A stretch of 64,000 bases of DNA from Pseudonocardia autotrophica (GTDB lineage Bacteria > Actinomycetota > Actinomycetes > Mycobacteriales > Pseudonocardiaceae), in contig NZ_JNYD01000015.1 in assembly GCF_000717175.1 (NCBI RefSeq), positions 124,001 through 188,000 of the forward strand, given 5' to 3'. The position numbers were made by a program, and so were the translations under genes. This document shows, one piece after another, positions 1 to 8,450 of this stretch. Positions within the stretch are counted from its first letter, which is position 1. Each line of letters opens with the position of its first letter. The notes under the pieces are model-generated. The model worked only from the letters and a program-made list of their open reading frames with translations, was not told the DNA's origin and did no database searches.

Positions 1-217
1 CGCGCACGTTCCCCCCTCACCGGCAGCGACCGCCGACCCGGGCCGCGGGCCGCGTCGGCCGCTCCGCGTGAGGCGGGCCGCAGACGCTACCGGACCGACC
101 ACCACGTCGGTACCGAGCTGTGCGATCCCCGCCCGATGCTCACGACCTGCCGCGACAGGGCGCCGTTCGGGCACGGCGCCGACGACACCGGGGCAGACTG
201 GCCGGGTGCGGAGAGGC

Positions 218-937
218 ATGCGCGTCTCGGAGCTCAGTCGTCGCCTCGGGGCGGGTTCGGTGCGTGCGGTCGTGCTGGTCCTGCCCGGCGGAGAGGCCGA
301 GAGCCGGCGGCCGCACCTGTGGTTGGCCGAGGCGTTCCTGTGGCCCCTGGCCGGACGGATCGCCCGGCGGGGGCGCCGGCACGGCCTCGCCGTTCACCTG
401 CTGCGCTACCGCTACCGGGGGTGGAACGGCGAGCGCGCCGACCCGGTCGTCGACGCGTCGTGGGCGCTGGCCGAGGTCCGGCGGCGGTATGGGCCGGTAC
501 CCGTCGGCCTCGTCGGTCATTCCCTCGGCGGCCGGGTGGCGGTCCACGTCGCGGGCGATGCGCGGGTGGCCGGTGTCGTCCTCCTCGGCCCGTGGTTGGA
601 GGAGGCGGATCCCGTCGGCCAGCTGAAGGGCCGAGCCGTACTGATCATCCACGGCGCTCGCGACCGGCACACCGATCCTGTGATGTCCTACCGGTTCGCG
701 GTGAACGCGCGACGGGTCGGTGCCCGGATCGCCCGCGTCGAGCTGCCCCGTGCCGGCCATGTGTTGCTGCGGCAGTGGCGGGCGTGGACGGCGCTGACGA
801 CGGACTTCGTCGACGCGGCCCTGATCGGTGGCCGGCTCGATCCGGTGATGCTCGGCGCCCTCGAGGCCGTGGGCAGTGGGGGCTTGCGCGTGCACCTGCC
901 ACGGCGCCGCGCGCGGGTTCTCCGGCGCCACCGCTGA
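218..937 (+). CDS. Alpha/beta hydrolase
   Basis: A 239-residue protein with the alpha/beta-hydrolase fold. The nucleophile elbow GHSLGG places Ser102. Asp149 in GARDRHTD and His181 in AGHVLL stand where the acid and histidine of a Ser-Asp-His triad are expected. The start was set at ATG 218 because GGAGAGG lies just upstream and the hydrolase fold begins only there; the frame is open further upstream, but that part has biased, unconserved composition. The substrate cannot be read from the sequence; the family includes esterases, dienelactone hydrolases and thioesterases. No signal peptide is seen, so it is probably cytoplasmic. The 3' end is followed by a membrane protein on the same strand. 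Confidence 0.8.
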   Translation: MRVSELSRRLGAGSVRAVVLVLPGGEAESRRPHLWLAEAFLWPLAGRIARRGRRHGLAVHLLRYRYRGWNGERADPVVDASWALAEVRRRYGPVPVGLVGHSLGGRVAVHVAGDARVAGVVLLGPWLEEADPVGQLKGRAVLIIHGARDRHTDPVMSYRFAVNARRVGARIARVELPRAGHVLLRQWRAWTALTTDFVDAALIGGRLDPVMLGALEAVGSGGLRVHLPRRRARVLRRHR

Positions 938-1034
938 GGAGCTGGCCGGACGAGCTGTCGGCGTCTACCTCCCGACGGCCGGGTCGGTGGTGCTCCGGCT
1001 GGCGCGTCGTGCACTCGGCCACGATCCTGTTCGC

Positions 1035-1832
1035 ATGCCCGGCAGGCCGGCGGGTCGTCGCGCTGCCCAGGTTCCGACGGCGTCATCTCCGCGGCGGTCG
1101 TCGTCGGCGCGGCCTTCCGGTGCGGACAGCGCCCAGTGGCGAGCTGCGCTGCGAGCCCGCCGCCGGCGGACTGTGTGCGCAGGGTGGGCCGGGGTGGCCG
1201 GGGCCTGTTGCTACTGCTGGTTCCTGCTCGCTCCTCTGGCGGGCGGACGGTTGGACGCGACCCGGGCGTTCGTCAGCGAGCTGGAGGTGCGTGGTTCCCC
1301 GGGCAGCGGCTGGTTCCGCGCCGCCGACGTCGCCGCCGGAGTTCTGATCCTCCTCCTGGCCGTGGGCATGTGGGAGTGGCTGCGCCGACCCGGCGGCCGG
1401 GGGACGGCGGGCCCCGTACTCGTGGGCACGGTCGGGGCGGCGTCGATCGTGGACGGTGTCAGTCCGATGGCCTGTGCTCCTTCCGTGGACCCGGTCTGCG
1501 CGCGGATCGAACAGTCGAGGTCGCTGCTGGGCCAGTTCACGGACATGCACACCGTGTCCGGCGTCGTCGGGATGATCGCGGCGGCCGCGGCGATGGTCCT
1601 TGTCGGGCGCGGGGCCGAGCGCGTGCTGTCCCGACGATGGTCGTGGTGGTTCGGCGTGGCCTGCTGCGCGGCGGTGCTGCTGCTCGGGAGCGCGCTCAGC
1701 GCGTTGGCCCTGTCCGGTGGCCCCGGCATCCGCACCGTGGAGCAGGCCCAGCTCCTGGTCGTTGCCGGCTGGCTCGCGGCGGTGTCCGCGATGCTGATCC
1801 GGCAGCCTGCCGACACGGCCAGGTATGCGTAG
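1035..1832 (+). CDS. DUF998-type integral membrane protein
   Basis: About 265 residues with roughly six hydrophobic segments in the order typical of DUF998 proteins: a first helix around GVAGACCYCWFLLAP, an extracytoplasmic stretch with paired cysteines (MACAPSVDPVCARIEQ), then alternating helices to the C-terminus. The cysteine pair between helices is a usual mark of the family and could form a disulfide outside the membrane. The start is uncertain: ATG 1035 and GTG 1173 are both in frame, and the first 45 residues are basic and unlike a membrane N-terminus, so the shorter version may be correct. Function is unknown. Confidence 0.6.
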   Translation: MPGRPAGRRAAQVPTASSPRRSSSARPSGADSAQWRAALRARRRRTVCAGWAGVAGACCYCWFLLAPLAGGRLDATRAFVSELEVRGSPGSGWFRAADVAAGVLILLLAVGMWEWLRRPGGRGTAGPVLVGTVGAASIVDGVSPMACAPSVDPVCARIEQSRSLLGQFTDMHTVSGVVGMIAAAAAMVLVGRGAERVLSRRWSWWFGVACCAAVLLLGSALSALALSGGPGIRTVEQAQLLVVAGWLAAVSAMLIRQPADTARYA

Positions 1833-1865
1833 GTTCGCCGGTCCCGGCGCGCGCACACTCGCGGT

Positions 1866-2063
1866 ATGGCGGTGAACGTTCGGTTCGAGGACGGTCCAGT
1901 ACGCGGCCAGGTCGTCCGGTACGGCTACATGTCCATCCCGCTCCCGAGCCTGTTCTGGACGGACTCGACCTCCGGTCGCGGAGCCGTCTACAAACGCGTC
2001 GAGGAGCTCCCCGACGTCACCGGGGCCTGGCTCTACCGGGAGGCCGTGTACCGGGCCGGGTGA
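1866..2063 (+). CDS. Small hypothetical protein
   Basis: A 65-residue ORF with ATG start and good actinomycete third-position bias (FEDGPVRG, YKRVEELPDV). It is hydrophilic, with mixed aromatic and charged residues, no membrane segment and no motif I recognise. It sits alone between a membrane protein and an AI-2E transporter on the same strand, 33 bases after the former. Reality as a gene is supported by composition only. Confidence 0.5.
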   Translation: MAVNVRFEDGPVRGQVVRYGYMSIPLPSLFWTDSTSGRGAVYKRVEELPDVTGAWLYREAVYRAG

Positions 2064-2195
2064 GCTGCCGAGCCGTGTGCCCGGTCTCGTCCACTTCGGA
2101 TGAGGACAACGCGGGCCGTCCCGGCGGATCGTGCTGCGGAGTAGCCGACACCTCGGCCGATTCCGGCAGCCGCTCCGCAGCGAAGGAGACGTGGG

Positions 2196-3377
2196 ATGGC
2201 CCAGCCCGGTCCGGGCGACACCGTTGCGGAGGCGCCCACCGGCATGCCGCGAGGCCTCGTGGTCGTGCTGGCCGTGACCGGGCTCCTCGTCAGCACCCTG
2301 GCCCTGCAGCAGTTCCGGTCCATCCTGGCCCCGGTGCTGCTGGCCCTGGTCCTGGTGATCGGCGTCCACCCGCTGACCGGCATCCTGACCCGGCGAGGCG
2401 TCCCCCGGTGGCTCGCCGCCACGATCACCCTCGTCGTGCTGCTGGCCATCATCGTCGGCCTCGCGGCCGCCCTCGCCCTGTCGGTGGCCCGGCTCGGCAC
2501 CCTGCTCCCGCTCTACCAGGACCGCTTCGTCGCGCTCCTGAACGACCTCCGCGCGTGGTTCGCCGGACTCGGCATAGGACCGGAGCAGTTCCAGCAGGCG
2601 TTGTCCCAGATCTCGTTCGGCCGGGTCGCCGGCCTGGTGACCTCGCTGCTGGCCGGACTGGCCGGCACGTTCACCAACCTGCTCTTCCTCATCTTCGTCG
2701 TGCTGTTCATGGGCATCGACGCGGTGTCCTTCTCGCGCAGGCTCGAGCAGGTCGGGGGAGAGCGCACCGCCGTCGCCACCGCCCTGGGCGGATTCGCCCA
2801 CGGGACCCGCAGCTACCTGCTCGTCTCGACGGTGTTCGGCCTGATCGTCGCGGTGGTCGACGCCGTGTTCCTCTGGATCGTCGGCGTGCCGCTGGCCCTG
2901 CTGTGGGGCCTGCTCGCCTTCGTCACCAACTACATCCCCAACATCGGCTTCATCATCGGCCTCGTCCCGCCCGCTCTCCTCGGGCTCCTCGAGGGCGGCC
3001 CACGGCTGATGCTCACCGTGATCGTGGCCTACTGCGTCATCAACTTCGTCATCCAGTCGCTGATCCAGCCCAAGTTCGTCAGCGACGCGGTGAACCTCTC
3101 GCTGACCCTCACGTTCCTGTCGCTGGTGTTCTGGACCTTCGTGATCGGCCCGCTCGGCGCTGTGCTCGCCATTCCGCTCACGCTGCTCGCCAAGGCACTC
3201 CTGCTCGACGTCGATCCCCGGACCCGGTGGATGTCCGCCTTCCTGTCCGGTGGCCGGCTCGAACCGGAGGAGGAACCAGGGAACGGCGCTGCACCCTCGA
3301 CGACCGCCCTGTCCCCCGGCGACGGAGCACCCGATCCTCACCGTCACATCGACGAACCGCGGTCTCCGGCGTCCTGA
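2196..3377 (+). CDS. AI-2E family transporter (PerM/TqsA type)
   Basis: 393 residues with about eight membrane helices in the AI-2E/UPF0118 pattern: two N-terminal helices (VVVLAVTGLLVSTLAL; FRSILAPVLLALVLVIG), a soluble middle segment (residues about 95-145), then a C-terminal block of helices with the family stretch FVTNYIPNIGFIIGLVPPAL and the late IQPKFV motif. Family members export small molecules or act as ion antiporters; substrate cannot be assigned here. The C-terminal 50 residues are hydrophilic and disordered-looking. AAGGAG lies seven bases before ATG 2196, which decides the start. Confidence 0.88.
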   Translation: MAQPGPGDTVAEAPTGMPRGLVVVLAVTGLLVSTLALQQFRSILAPVLLALVLVIGVHPLTGILTRRGVPRWLAATITLVVLLAIIVGLAAALALSVARLGTLLPLYQDRFVALLNDLRAWFAGLGIGPEQFQQALSQISFGRVAGLVTSLLAGLAGTFTNLLFLIFVVLFMGIDAVSFSRRLEQVGGERTAVATALGGFAHGTRSYLLVSTVFGLIVAVVDAVFLWIVGVPLALLWGLLAFVTNYIPNIGFIIGLVPPALLGLLEGGPRLMLTVIVAYCVINFVIQSLIQPKFVSDAVNLSLTLTFLSLVFWTFVIGPLGAVLAIPLTLLAKALLLDVDPRTRWMSAFLSGGRLEPEEEPGNGAAPSTTALSPGDGAPDPHRHIDEPRSPAS

Positions 3378-3505
3378 TCGCGAACGTCCTGTTCCTGCCG
3401 TCCTCCCCCGGTGGTCGACGCTGATCATCGCGCTCGACATCGCCGTGGTCCGGGCGCCCCCTCCGTCCACCGACCGGAGGACACACACGGCTGAGGCGTC
3501 GCCGC

Positions 3506-4231
3506 TCAGGCCGAGGCCTCCTCGGCCACCGTCACGCAGCACCGCTCGGGGGCCGGGTCCAGCCGGGCCTGCATCCCCGGACACCCGAACTCCTCGAGGA
3601 AGGCGGCGATCAAGCTCAGGTTCATCCCGCACACCAGGGCGGTGTGCTCGCGGGCGAGCGCGTGGAAGGGGCAGTTCCCGAGTACCGTCACGATCCCGTC
3701 CTGCCGCGGCTCGTACCCGTACCGGCCGAGGGCGGCGGCGACGTCACCGGACGTCGGTGTGGCGGGACCCCATCGTTGCCGAGCCTCTGCGCCCAGGCGG
3801 TGACCGGTCGCCGTCGCGGCGCTCCGGACGGCGTCGAGTACGGGCGTCGCGTCCCGGGCGGCCGCATCGACGCCCTCGGCCAGGATCTGCCCCGCCAGGT
3901 CGTACTGCCGCTGCGGGAGCGTGACCGCGACCTGCCGCGCCGAGCGCCGGTAGAGCTTGGTGGGGCGCCCCGCGCCGGGTCCTCGGCGGCCCGACAGCCG
4001 GCGGAACTCCGTGTCGAGGAGCCCCTCCTCGACGAGCTTGTCGAGGTGGAACTTGGCGGTGTGCCGGGCGAGTCCGACGCCCTCCGCGGCCCCGTCCCGG
4101 CTCACCGGCTCCGGCTGCGCCACCACGTACAGGTACAACGCCCGGCGTGCGGGTTCGGCGAGCGCGCTCACGCCGCTGACCTGAGAGACGAAGTCCTCCA
4201 CCGGGCAACCCCTTCTAACGGACACAGTCAT
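3506..4231 (-). CDS. SufR-like HTH regulator with C-terminal cysteines
   Basis: 241 residues. The N-terminal third is a winged helix of the ArsR/DeoR-like COG2345 group (LAEPARRALYLYVV; ARHTAKFHLDKLVEEGLL). The C-terminal part carries four spaced cysteines (NCPFH, VCGMN, GCPGM, RCCV) in the pattern C-x13-C-x15-C-x13-C, close to the spacing in SufR, the [4Fe-4S]-binding repressor of suf genes. I infer an iron-sulfur or metal sensing repressor. It is transcribed away from the DoxX/flavoprotein pair across a 62-base gap that holds a good promoter and repeats, so it probably controls that pair and itself. No suf genes are present in the window. Confidence 0.8.
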   Translation of the reverse strand: MTVSVRRGCPVEDFVSQVSGVSALAEPARRALYLYVVAQPEPVSRDGAAEGVGLARHTAKFHLDKLVEEGLLDTEFRRLSGRRGPGAGRPTKLYRRSARQVAVTLPQRQYDLAGQILAEGVDAAARDATPVLDAVRSAATATGHRLGAEARQRWGPATPTSGDVAAALGRYGYEPRQDGIVTVLGNCPFHALAREHTALVCGMNLSLIAAFLEEFGCPGMQARLDPAPERCCVTVAEEASA

Positions 4232-4258
4232 TGACTTAACAGTGTCGTGCTTCTAACG
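4212..4258. repeat. 9-bp direct repeat flanking the regulator/DoxX promoter
   Basis: CTTCTAACG occurs at 4212-4220 and again at 4250-4258, 38 bases apart. The second copy overlaps the predicted -10 of the DoxX promoter; the first lies inside the first codons of the SufR-like gene. Between them GACAC (4221-4225) and GTGTC (4243-4247) form an inverted repeat. This looks like an operator for the adjacent regulator; inference only. Confidence 0.45.
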
Positions 4259-4259
4259 T
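4231..4259 (+). promoter_or_regulatory. Sigma70-type promoter for DoxX/reductase operon
   Basis: TTGACT (4231-4236), a 17-base spacer and TAACGT (4254-4259) form a housekeeping-type promoter reading toward the DoxX gene, with transcription expected to begin about 4266 and the ATG at 4294 preceded by GGAGGGG. It overlaps the start codon of the divergent regulator, so a repressor bound here would act on both genes. Confidence 0.6.
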
Positions 4260-4293
4260 CCACGATAGCGTCCTTTAGATCTCGGGAGGGGTC

Positions 4294-4731
4294 ATGGCCA
4301 CTCAGCACGTCCCGTCCACTCGCGGCTCGCTGGTCTCGGTGCCGGCCGCCCGGCAGGCCTTCTGGTTGCTGCGCACCGGGTTCACCGTGGCGCCGATCCT
4401 CTTCGGGCTGGACAAGTTCGTCGGGCTGCTCACCGACTGGGACCGCTACCTCGCCCCGCAGATCGACGGCCTGCTCCCCGGCACCGCGCACCAGGCGATG
4501 CTCGCGGTGGGGGTGGTGGAGATCCTCGCCGGCATCCTGGTCGCCGTACTCCCGCGCGTCGGCGGGTACGTGGTCGCGATCTGGCTCGCCGGGATCATCG
4601 TGAATCTGCTGCTGGCGGGCGACTACTTCGACATCGCCCTGCGTGACTTCGGGCTGCTCGTGGGCGCGCTGGCCCTGGCCCGCCTGGCTGCCGCGTTCGA
4701 CCGGCCCGCACCCTGGGCGCGTCGGCGATGA
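4294..4731 (+). CDS. DoxX-like membrane protein
   Basis: 145 residues with four hydrophobic helices in the DoxX/DUF4383-like arrangement: LLRTGFTVAPILFGLDKF, an acidic loop (LTDWDRYLAPQI), then AMLAVGVVEILAGILVAV, VVAIWLAGIIVNLLLAG and LLVGALALARLAAAF. DoxX proteins are small quinone- or redox-linked membrane subunits. The gene overlaps the following FAD reductase by four bases (ATGA), so they are translationally coupled and likely work together in a redox process under the SufR-like regulator. Start chosen from GGGAGGGGTC just upstream. Confidence 0.75.
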   Translation: MATQHVPSTRGSLVSVPAARQAFWLLRTGFTVAPILFGLDKFVGLLTDWDRYLAPQIDGLLPGTAHQAMLAVGVVEILAGILVAVLPRVGGYVVAIWLAGIIVNLLLAGDYFDIALRDFGLLVGALALARLAAAFDRPAPWARRR

Positions 4732-6005
4732 GCGGCCCGCGCACCGTCGTGGTCGTCGGCGCCGGGCTGGCCGGCGCGAGGGCGGCCGAGGCCCTGCGCG
4801 ACGGCGGCTTCGACGGTCGGATCACGCTCATCGGCGCCGAACCGCACCGGCCCTACGAACGGCCGCCGCTGTCCAAGGACTACCTGCAGGGTCGCGCCGA
4901 CCGCACCTCGCTCGACGTGCGACCGGCCCAGTGGTACCTCGACAACCACGTCGAGCTGCAGCTCGACACCCTCGTGACCAAGATCCACCGCCACGCGCAC
5001 GAGCTCGAGACCGCCGGCGGGACCAGGTTGCCCTACGACACGCTGCTGCTCACCACCGGCGCGCGACCGCGCCGGCTCCCGGTACCCGGGGCCCGGCTCC
5101 CCGGTGTGCAGTACCTGCGCACCGTCGACGACAGCCGACAGCTGCGCTCCGCGCTCACCCCCGGGTCCCGCGTCGTGATCATCGGGGGCGGCTGGATCGG
5201 GCTCGAGACCGCCGCGGCCGCCCGTGCTGCCGGCGCCGAGGTGACCGTTCTCGAACACGCGGCCCGACCCCTGCTGTCCGTCCTCGGGCCGGACCTGGCA
5301 GGGGTTTTCGCGGACCTGCACACCGAGCACGGTGTGCAGCTGAGGTGCGAGGTCACCGTCACCGCCATCCGTCCGGCCGAGGGAACGCCGGCGCGGGCGG
5401 GCGGGGTCGTCCTCGCCGACGGGACCGAGATCGACGCCGACCTCGTCGTGGTCGGGATCGGGGTCGAGCCGGAGGTCGAGCTCGCCCGGTCCTGCGGCCT
5501 CGACGTCGACGACGGGATCCTGGTCGACGCCCACCTGGTCTCCTCCGACCGCGACATCCTCGCCGCAGGAGACGTCGCCGACGCCTTCCACCCGCTGCTG
5601 GGCCGGCGGATACGGGTCGAGCACTGGGCGAATGCGCTGCACCAACCCGTCGTCGCCGCGCGGACGATCCTCGGCGAGGACGCCGCCTACGACCGGCTGC
5701 CGTACTTCTTCACCGACCAGTACGACCTCGGCATGGAGTACACCGGCTGGGTCGACCCGGAGCAGGACCACGACGTCGTCGTCCGGGGTGACCTCGCACG
5801 ACGCGAGTTCGTCGCCTTCTGGGTCCGGCAGGGCCGCCTCGCCGCGGCCATGAACGTCAACGTCTGGGACGTCACCGAGACCCTCGGTGGTCTGATCCGT
5901 GAAGGCTCTCCGGTCGACCCCGCGGCGCTCGCCGATCCCGCGGTGCCCCTCGACCAGGTGGTCCGTGGACGAAGCGCGAGCCGCAGCCCCGGAGTCACCG
6001 CGTGA
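4728..6005 (+). CDS. FAD-dependent ferredoxin/rubredoxin reductase-type oxidoreductase
   Basis: 425 residues of the putidaredoxin/rubredoxin-reductase-like class. FAD-binding GAGLAGARAAEAL is at residues 10-22, the YERPPLSKDYL signature follows at about 45, NAD-binding GGGWIGLETAAAARAAG is near 150, and the second FAD motif (ILAAGDVADAFH) is near 280. A C-terminal reductase-dimerisation domain follows (YFFTDQYDLGMEY). It should pass electrons from NAD(P)H to a ferredoxin or similar partner; no ferredoxin gene is adjacent, so the partner is unknown. It overlaps the DoxX gene by four bases and converges on the beta-propeller gene with an 11-base overlap. Confidence 0.88.
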   Translation: MSGPRTVVVVGAGLAGARAAEALRDGGFDGRITLIGAEPHRPYERPPLSKDYLQGRADRTSLDVRPAQWYLDNHVELQLDTLVTKIHRHAHELETAGGTRLPYDTLLLTTGARPRRLPVPGARLPGVQYLRTVDDSRQLRSALTPGSRVVIIGGGWIGLETAAAARAAGAEVTVLEHAARPLLSVLGPDLAGVFADLHTEHGVQLRCEVTVTAIRPAEGTPARAGGVVLADGTEIDADLVVVGIGVEPEVELARSCGLDVDDGILVDAHLVSSDRDILAAGDVADAFHPLLGRRIRVEHWANALHQPVVAARTILGEDAAYDRLPYFFTDQYDLGMEYTGWVDPEQDHDVVVRGDLARREFVAFWVRQGRLAAAMNVNVWDVTETLGGLIREGSPVDPAALADPAVPLDQVVRGRSASRSPGVTA

Positions 6006-6969
6006 TCCCGGTGTGGCCGAGCGAGTAGCGCCCGGGCTGGGGCCACACGCAGAGCCCGTGCGGGCCGTCGCCGACCGCGATCTTCCGGATCAGGCTGCCG
6101 TCGGTCGTGGAGAGCACGTAGACGGCCCGGTCGTAGCGGCCGGAGAGCCACAGCTGCGCGCCGTCGGCGGACACGTTGCCCATGTCCGGGCTGCTGCCGC
6201 CCGGGATCCTCCACTTCGTGAGCGGCGCGCCGGTGTAGGCGTCGAGCACGCTGACCGAGCCCTCGTGCCGGTTGGTGACGAACAGCCGGGTCGCGTCCCG
6301 CGACAGGTACAGCCCGTGCGCCCCGTGCCCGGTCGGGATCTCCCGGACGACGTGGGTGGCGGCCCCGTCGAGCACCCAGACCCCGTTCTGGTCGGAGTCG
6401 GCGATGTAGAACACCGAGCCGTCCGGGGCCAGCTTGATGTCCTGCGGGCCCATGTGCCGGTTGCGCGTCGGCATGTCGATCGTCCGCAGCAGGGTGCGGC
6501 GCGCGACGTCGACCACGGCCACACGCCCGGCGAACTCGCAGGTGAACACGGCGGTCCGGCCGTCCGGGGTGAAGTCCGCGTGGTCGATGCCGGCGCAGTC
6601 GGGGGTCGGCAGGTCGCCCTGCTGGACCCAGGTGTGCGGGTCGTAGAACACCAGCCGCTTCTGCGCCTCGGCGACGGAGATCGCCGATGTGCCGTCCGGG
6701 GTGAAGTACATGTTGTAGGGGTCCTGCACCGGGATCGCCGCGCCCGGCTTCCCGGTCACCGGGTCGAAGGGCACGACCTTGTTCGTGGTGTCGTCCGTGG
6801 CGTACAGGGTGCGCATGTCCCACGAGGGCACCACGTGCTGCAGCTCCCCGCCCAGCCGGTAGGTACCGACCGTGGCGAAGGTGGCCGGGTCGATCACCCG
6901 GACCTCGCCGGACTTGGTGTGCGGCACGTAGACCAGCGGTTTCGCGGCCTTCGCGGCGTCGGAGAGCAT
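5995..6969 (-). CDS. YncE-like beta-propeller protein
   Basis: 324 residues made of repeated blades with the 'visual' YncE pattern: VYVPHTKSGEVRVIDPATF, FTPDGTSAISVAEAQKR, VAVVDVARRTLLRTIDMP, LFVTNRHEGSVSVLDAYTG. Such seven-bladed propellers are usually periplasmic or secreted, but no signal peptide is present from the only workable start (ATG 6969; an in-frame stop lies 11 codons upstream). It starts 33 bases after the NodB-like lipoprotein gene on the same strand, suggesting an operon and a shared extracytoplasmic role. Either export depends on a partner or the annotated start hides a disrupted leader. Confidence 0.75.
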   Translation of the reverse strand: MLSDAAKAAKPLVYVPHTKSGEVRVIDPATFATVGTYRLGGELQHVVPSWDMRTLYATDDTTNKVVPFDPVTGKPGAAIPVQDPYNMYFTPDGTSAISVAEAQKRLVFYDPHTWVQQGDLPTPDCAGIDHADFTPDGRTAVFTCEFAGRVAVVDVARRTLLRTIDMPTRNRHMGPQDIKLAPDGSVFYIADSDQNGVWVLDGAATHVVREIPTGHGAHGLYLSRDATRLFVTNRHEGSVSVLDAYTGAPLTKWRIPGGSSPDMGNVSADGAQLWLSGRYDRAVYVLSTTDGSLIRKIAVGDGPHGLCVWPQPGRYSLGHTGITR

Positions 6970-7002
6970 GTTCGCGCCGCGTTCACCCGGACCACCCCCA
7001 CC

Positions 7003-7830
7003 TCAGCCGAACAGTCGTGTCGCCGTGACCGGGGTGAGCCCCCGGCCGGCGAGGTCGTCGAGGAGTCCCGGCAGGGCGGCCAGGGTCCCCGGGTGCCCCA
7101 GGTGCAGGCTGACGACGCTGCCGGCGGTCGCGGCCGCGACGTTGCGGCGGATCGCCGCGGACCCCGGATCGGTGAAGTCCCGGGAGTCCACGTCGTAGGA
7201 CAGCACCGTCGGATAACCCGCCGCCGCGGCCAGGGCCCGCACCGCGGGCGTGGCGTGCTGGGCCTGCGACGGTCGGAAGAACGCGCCCGGGCCGCCGGTC
7301 GACGCGGCGATCCGGTCGCGGCAGCGCTCGATCTCGACCCGGGCGTCGCGCTCGCCCATCGCGTCGATGTCGCGATGCGACCAGGTGTGGTTGCCCAGCT
7401 CGTGCCCCAGGTCGGTGACCATCCCTGCGGCGTCCGGGTACTGCTGCAGCCAAGTCCCCACCGCCAGCACGGTGACCGCGGCGCCGCGGTCGTGCAGGGT
7501 GCCCAGCACCCGCCGCGCGAGGTCGGGATCGCCGGCGCCGTGGAAGGTCAGGGCGACCTCGGGCCGTCCGCTCGTGGCCCGGTCGACCTCGCCGGTCGGT
7601 GGGCGTGCCGCCGACGTCGCGGGGGCGGCCGTCGTCGTCGGAGCGGCGGGGGCCGACGGCCGGACCCCGCTCTGCGGCGCCGCGCACGCCGCGGCCAGGG
7701 GCAGGACCATCGCGGCCCGCAGGACGGCCCGCCGGCTGGTCCCGAGCCCGTCGCCCCGATCCACCTCGCCAGCCCCCGGACCGCCCACGGCAGCACGACG
7801 GTCCGGCACATCGTGGGGCTCGCTCTGCAC
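7003..7830 (-). CDS. Polysaccharide deacetylase-like (NodB fold) lipoprotein, altered active site
   Basis: About 275 residues. The N-terminus has a twin-arginine signal (TSRRAVLRAAM) running into a lipobox (LAAAC), followed by a Thr/Ala/Pro linker, so it is a Tat-exported lipoprotein. The NodB fold follows: the first motif, normally TFDDG, reads TFHGAG; the second (NHTWSH) is intact; RPSQAQ replaces the usual R-PPYG. The catalytic base and first metal-binding aspartates are therefore missing, and activity on N-acetyl sugars is doubtful. GTG 7830 was taken as start because the Tat signal follows soon after; an upstream in-frame start at 8034 would add a poor leader. It heads the unit with the YncE-like gene. 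Confidence 0.75.
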   Translation of the reverse strand: MQSEPHDVPDRRAAVGGPGAGEVDRGDGLGTSRRAVLRAAMVLPLAAACAAPQSGVRPSAPAAPTTTAAPATSAARPPTGEVDRATSGRPEVALTFHGAGDPDLARRVLGTLHDRGAAVTVLAVGTWLQQYPDAAGMVTDLGHELGNHTWSHRDIDAMGERDARVEIERCRDRIAASTGGPGAFFRPSQAQHATPAVRALAAAAGYPTVLSYDVDSRDFTDPGSAAIRRNVAAATAGSVVSLHLGHPGTLAALPGLLDDLAGRGLTPVTATRLFG

Positions 7831-7996
7831 AGCCGCGACCGTAGGCGGCGCCGTGCGAGCACCCGGTGAACCGCCGCGGACGACACTCCCTTTCGTCCCT
7901 TCGCGTGCGGTTTTCCCAAGCCGGACGCGAGCAGCAGGGCCGGCTCGACCGTCGAGGTCCGCACACGGCCCCGGACCGGTGGGTCCGAGACTTTCC

Positions 7997-8185
7997 TCAG
8001 AATGCGGACCGGAACATGACGAGCCACGAAACAAGGGTGACGAGCACGATCACGGCGAGCACCCGCAGGAACACGACGGTCACCGCCGACATCTCCGACG
8101 TACTCGACCCTCTGTTGGCGATGAGCACCGTGGCGATCAGCAGCACCGCACTGCCCCCGCACACCAACCCTACGACGTTGACCAT
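7997..8185 (-). CDS. Small two-helix membrane protein
   Basis: A 62-residue protein from ATG 8185 with two hydrophobic stretches (VVGLVCGGSAVLLIATVLIA and VVFLRVLAVIVLVTLVSWLVM) joined by a short polar loop. It is probably a real small membrane protein: the frame upstream is junk and the hydrophobic pattern is clean. Function unknown. It lies 166 bases upstream of the NodB-like gene on the same strand. Confidence 0.5.
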   Translation of the reverse strand: MVNVVGLVCGGSAVLLIATVLIANRGSSTSEMSAVTVVFLRVLAVIVLVTLVSWLVMFRSAF

Positions 8186-8450
8186 GTCCGCCGCCGCGGC
8201 CCACGAGGAAGAAGACCCAGGCCAGTCCGGTTGTCGACCATGCCTGACCGTCGCGCGGCGGCCACGCGCGTTATCGATCGCCGGGCGGATCCACCTCTTT
8301 GGACGAATGCACCACCGGGACAGGCCACTGAGCACAACCGACCGACCCGATCGCCTTGCCGCCCGCGCGCCCGCGGCGCTAGCGTCGCCGAGCTCTCCTG
8401 TGGTCGCCCCTGGCGCCGATGCCCCCGACGACGAGTGGAGTACGCCTGCG

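Noticed and set aside
1..217. Open frames at the left edge of the window
   Set aside because: They have no conserved motif and poor composition; this stretch holds nothing I can support.
3378..3505. Short stretch reading LIIALDIAVV, reminiscent of an MFS transporter N-terminus
   Set aside because: Too short, no start or ribosome site and no continuation; chance similarity cannot be excluded.
1083..3632. 849-codon reverse-strand frame over the DUF998 and AI-2E genes
   Set aside because: Glu/Gly/Arg-rich low-complexity translation with no motif; a shadow of the plus-strand genes.
8186..8450. Both-strand open frames between the small membrane protein and the GNAT gene
   Set aside because: Arginine/serine-rich translations without motif; treated as intergenic.
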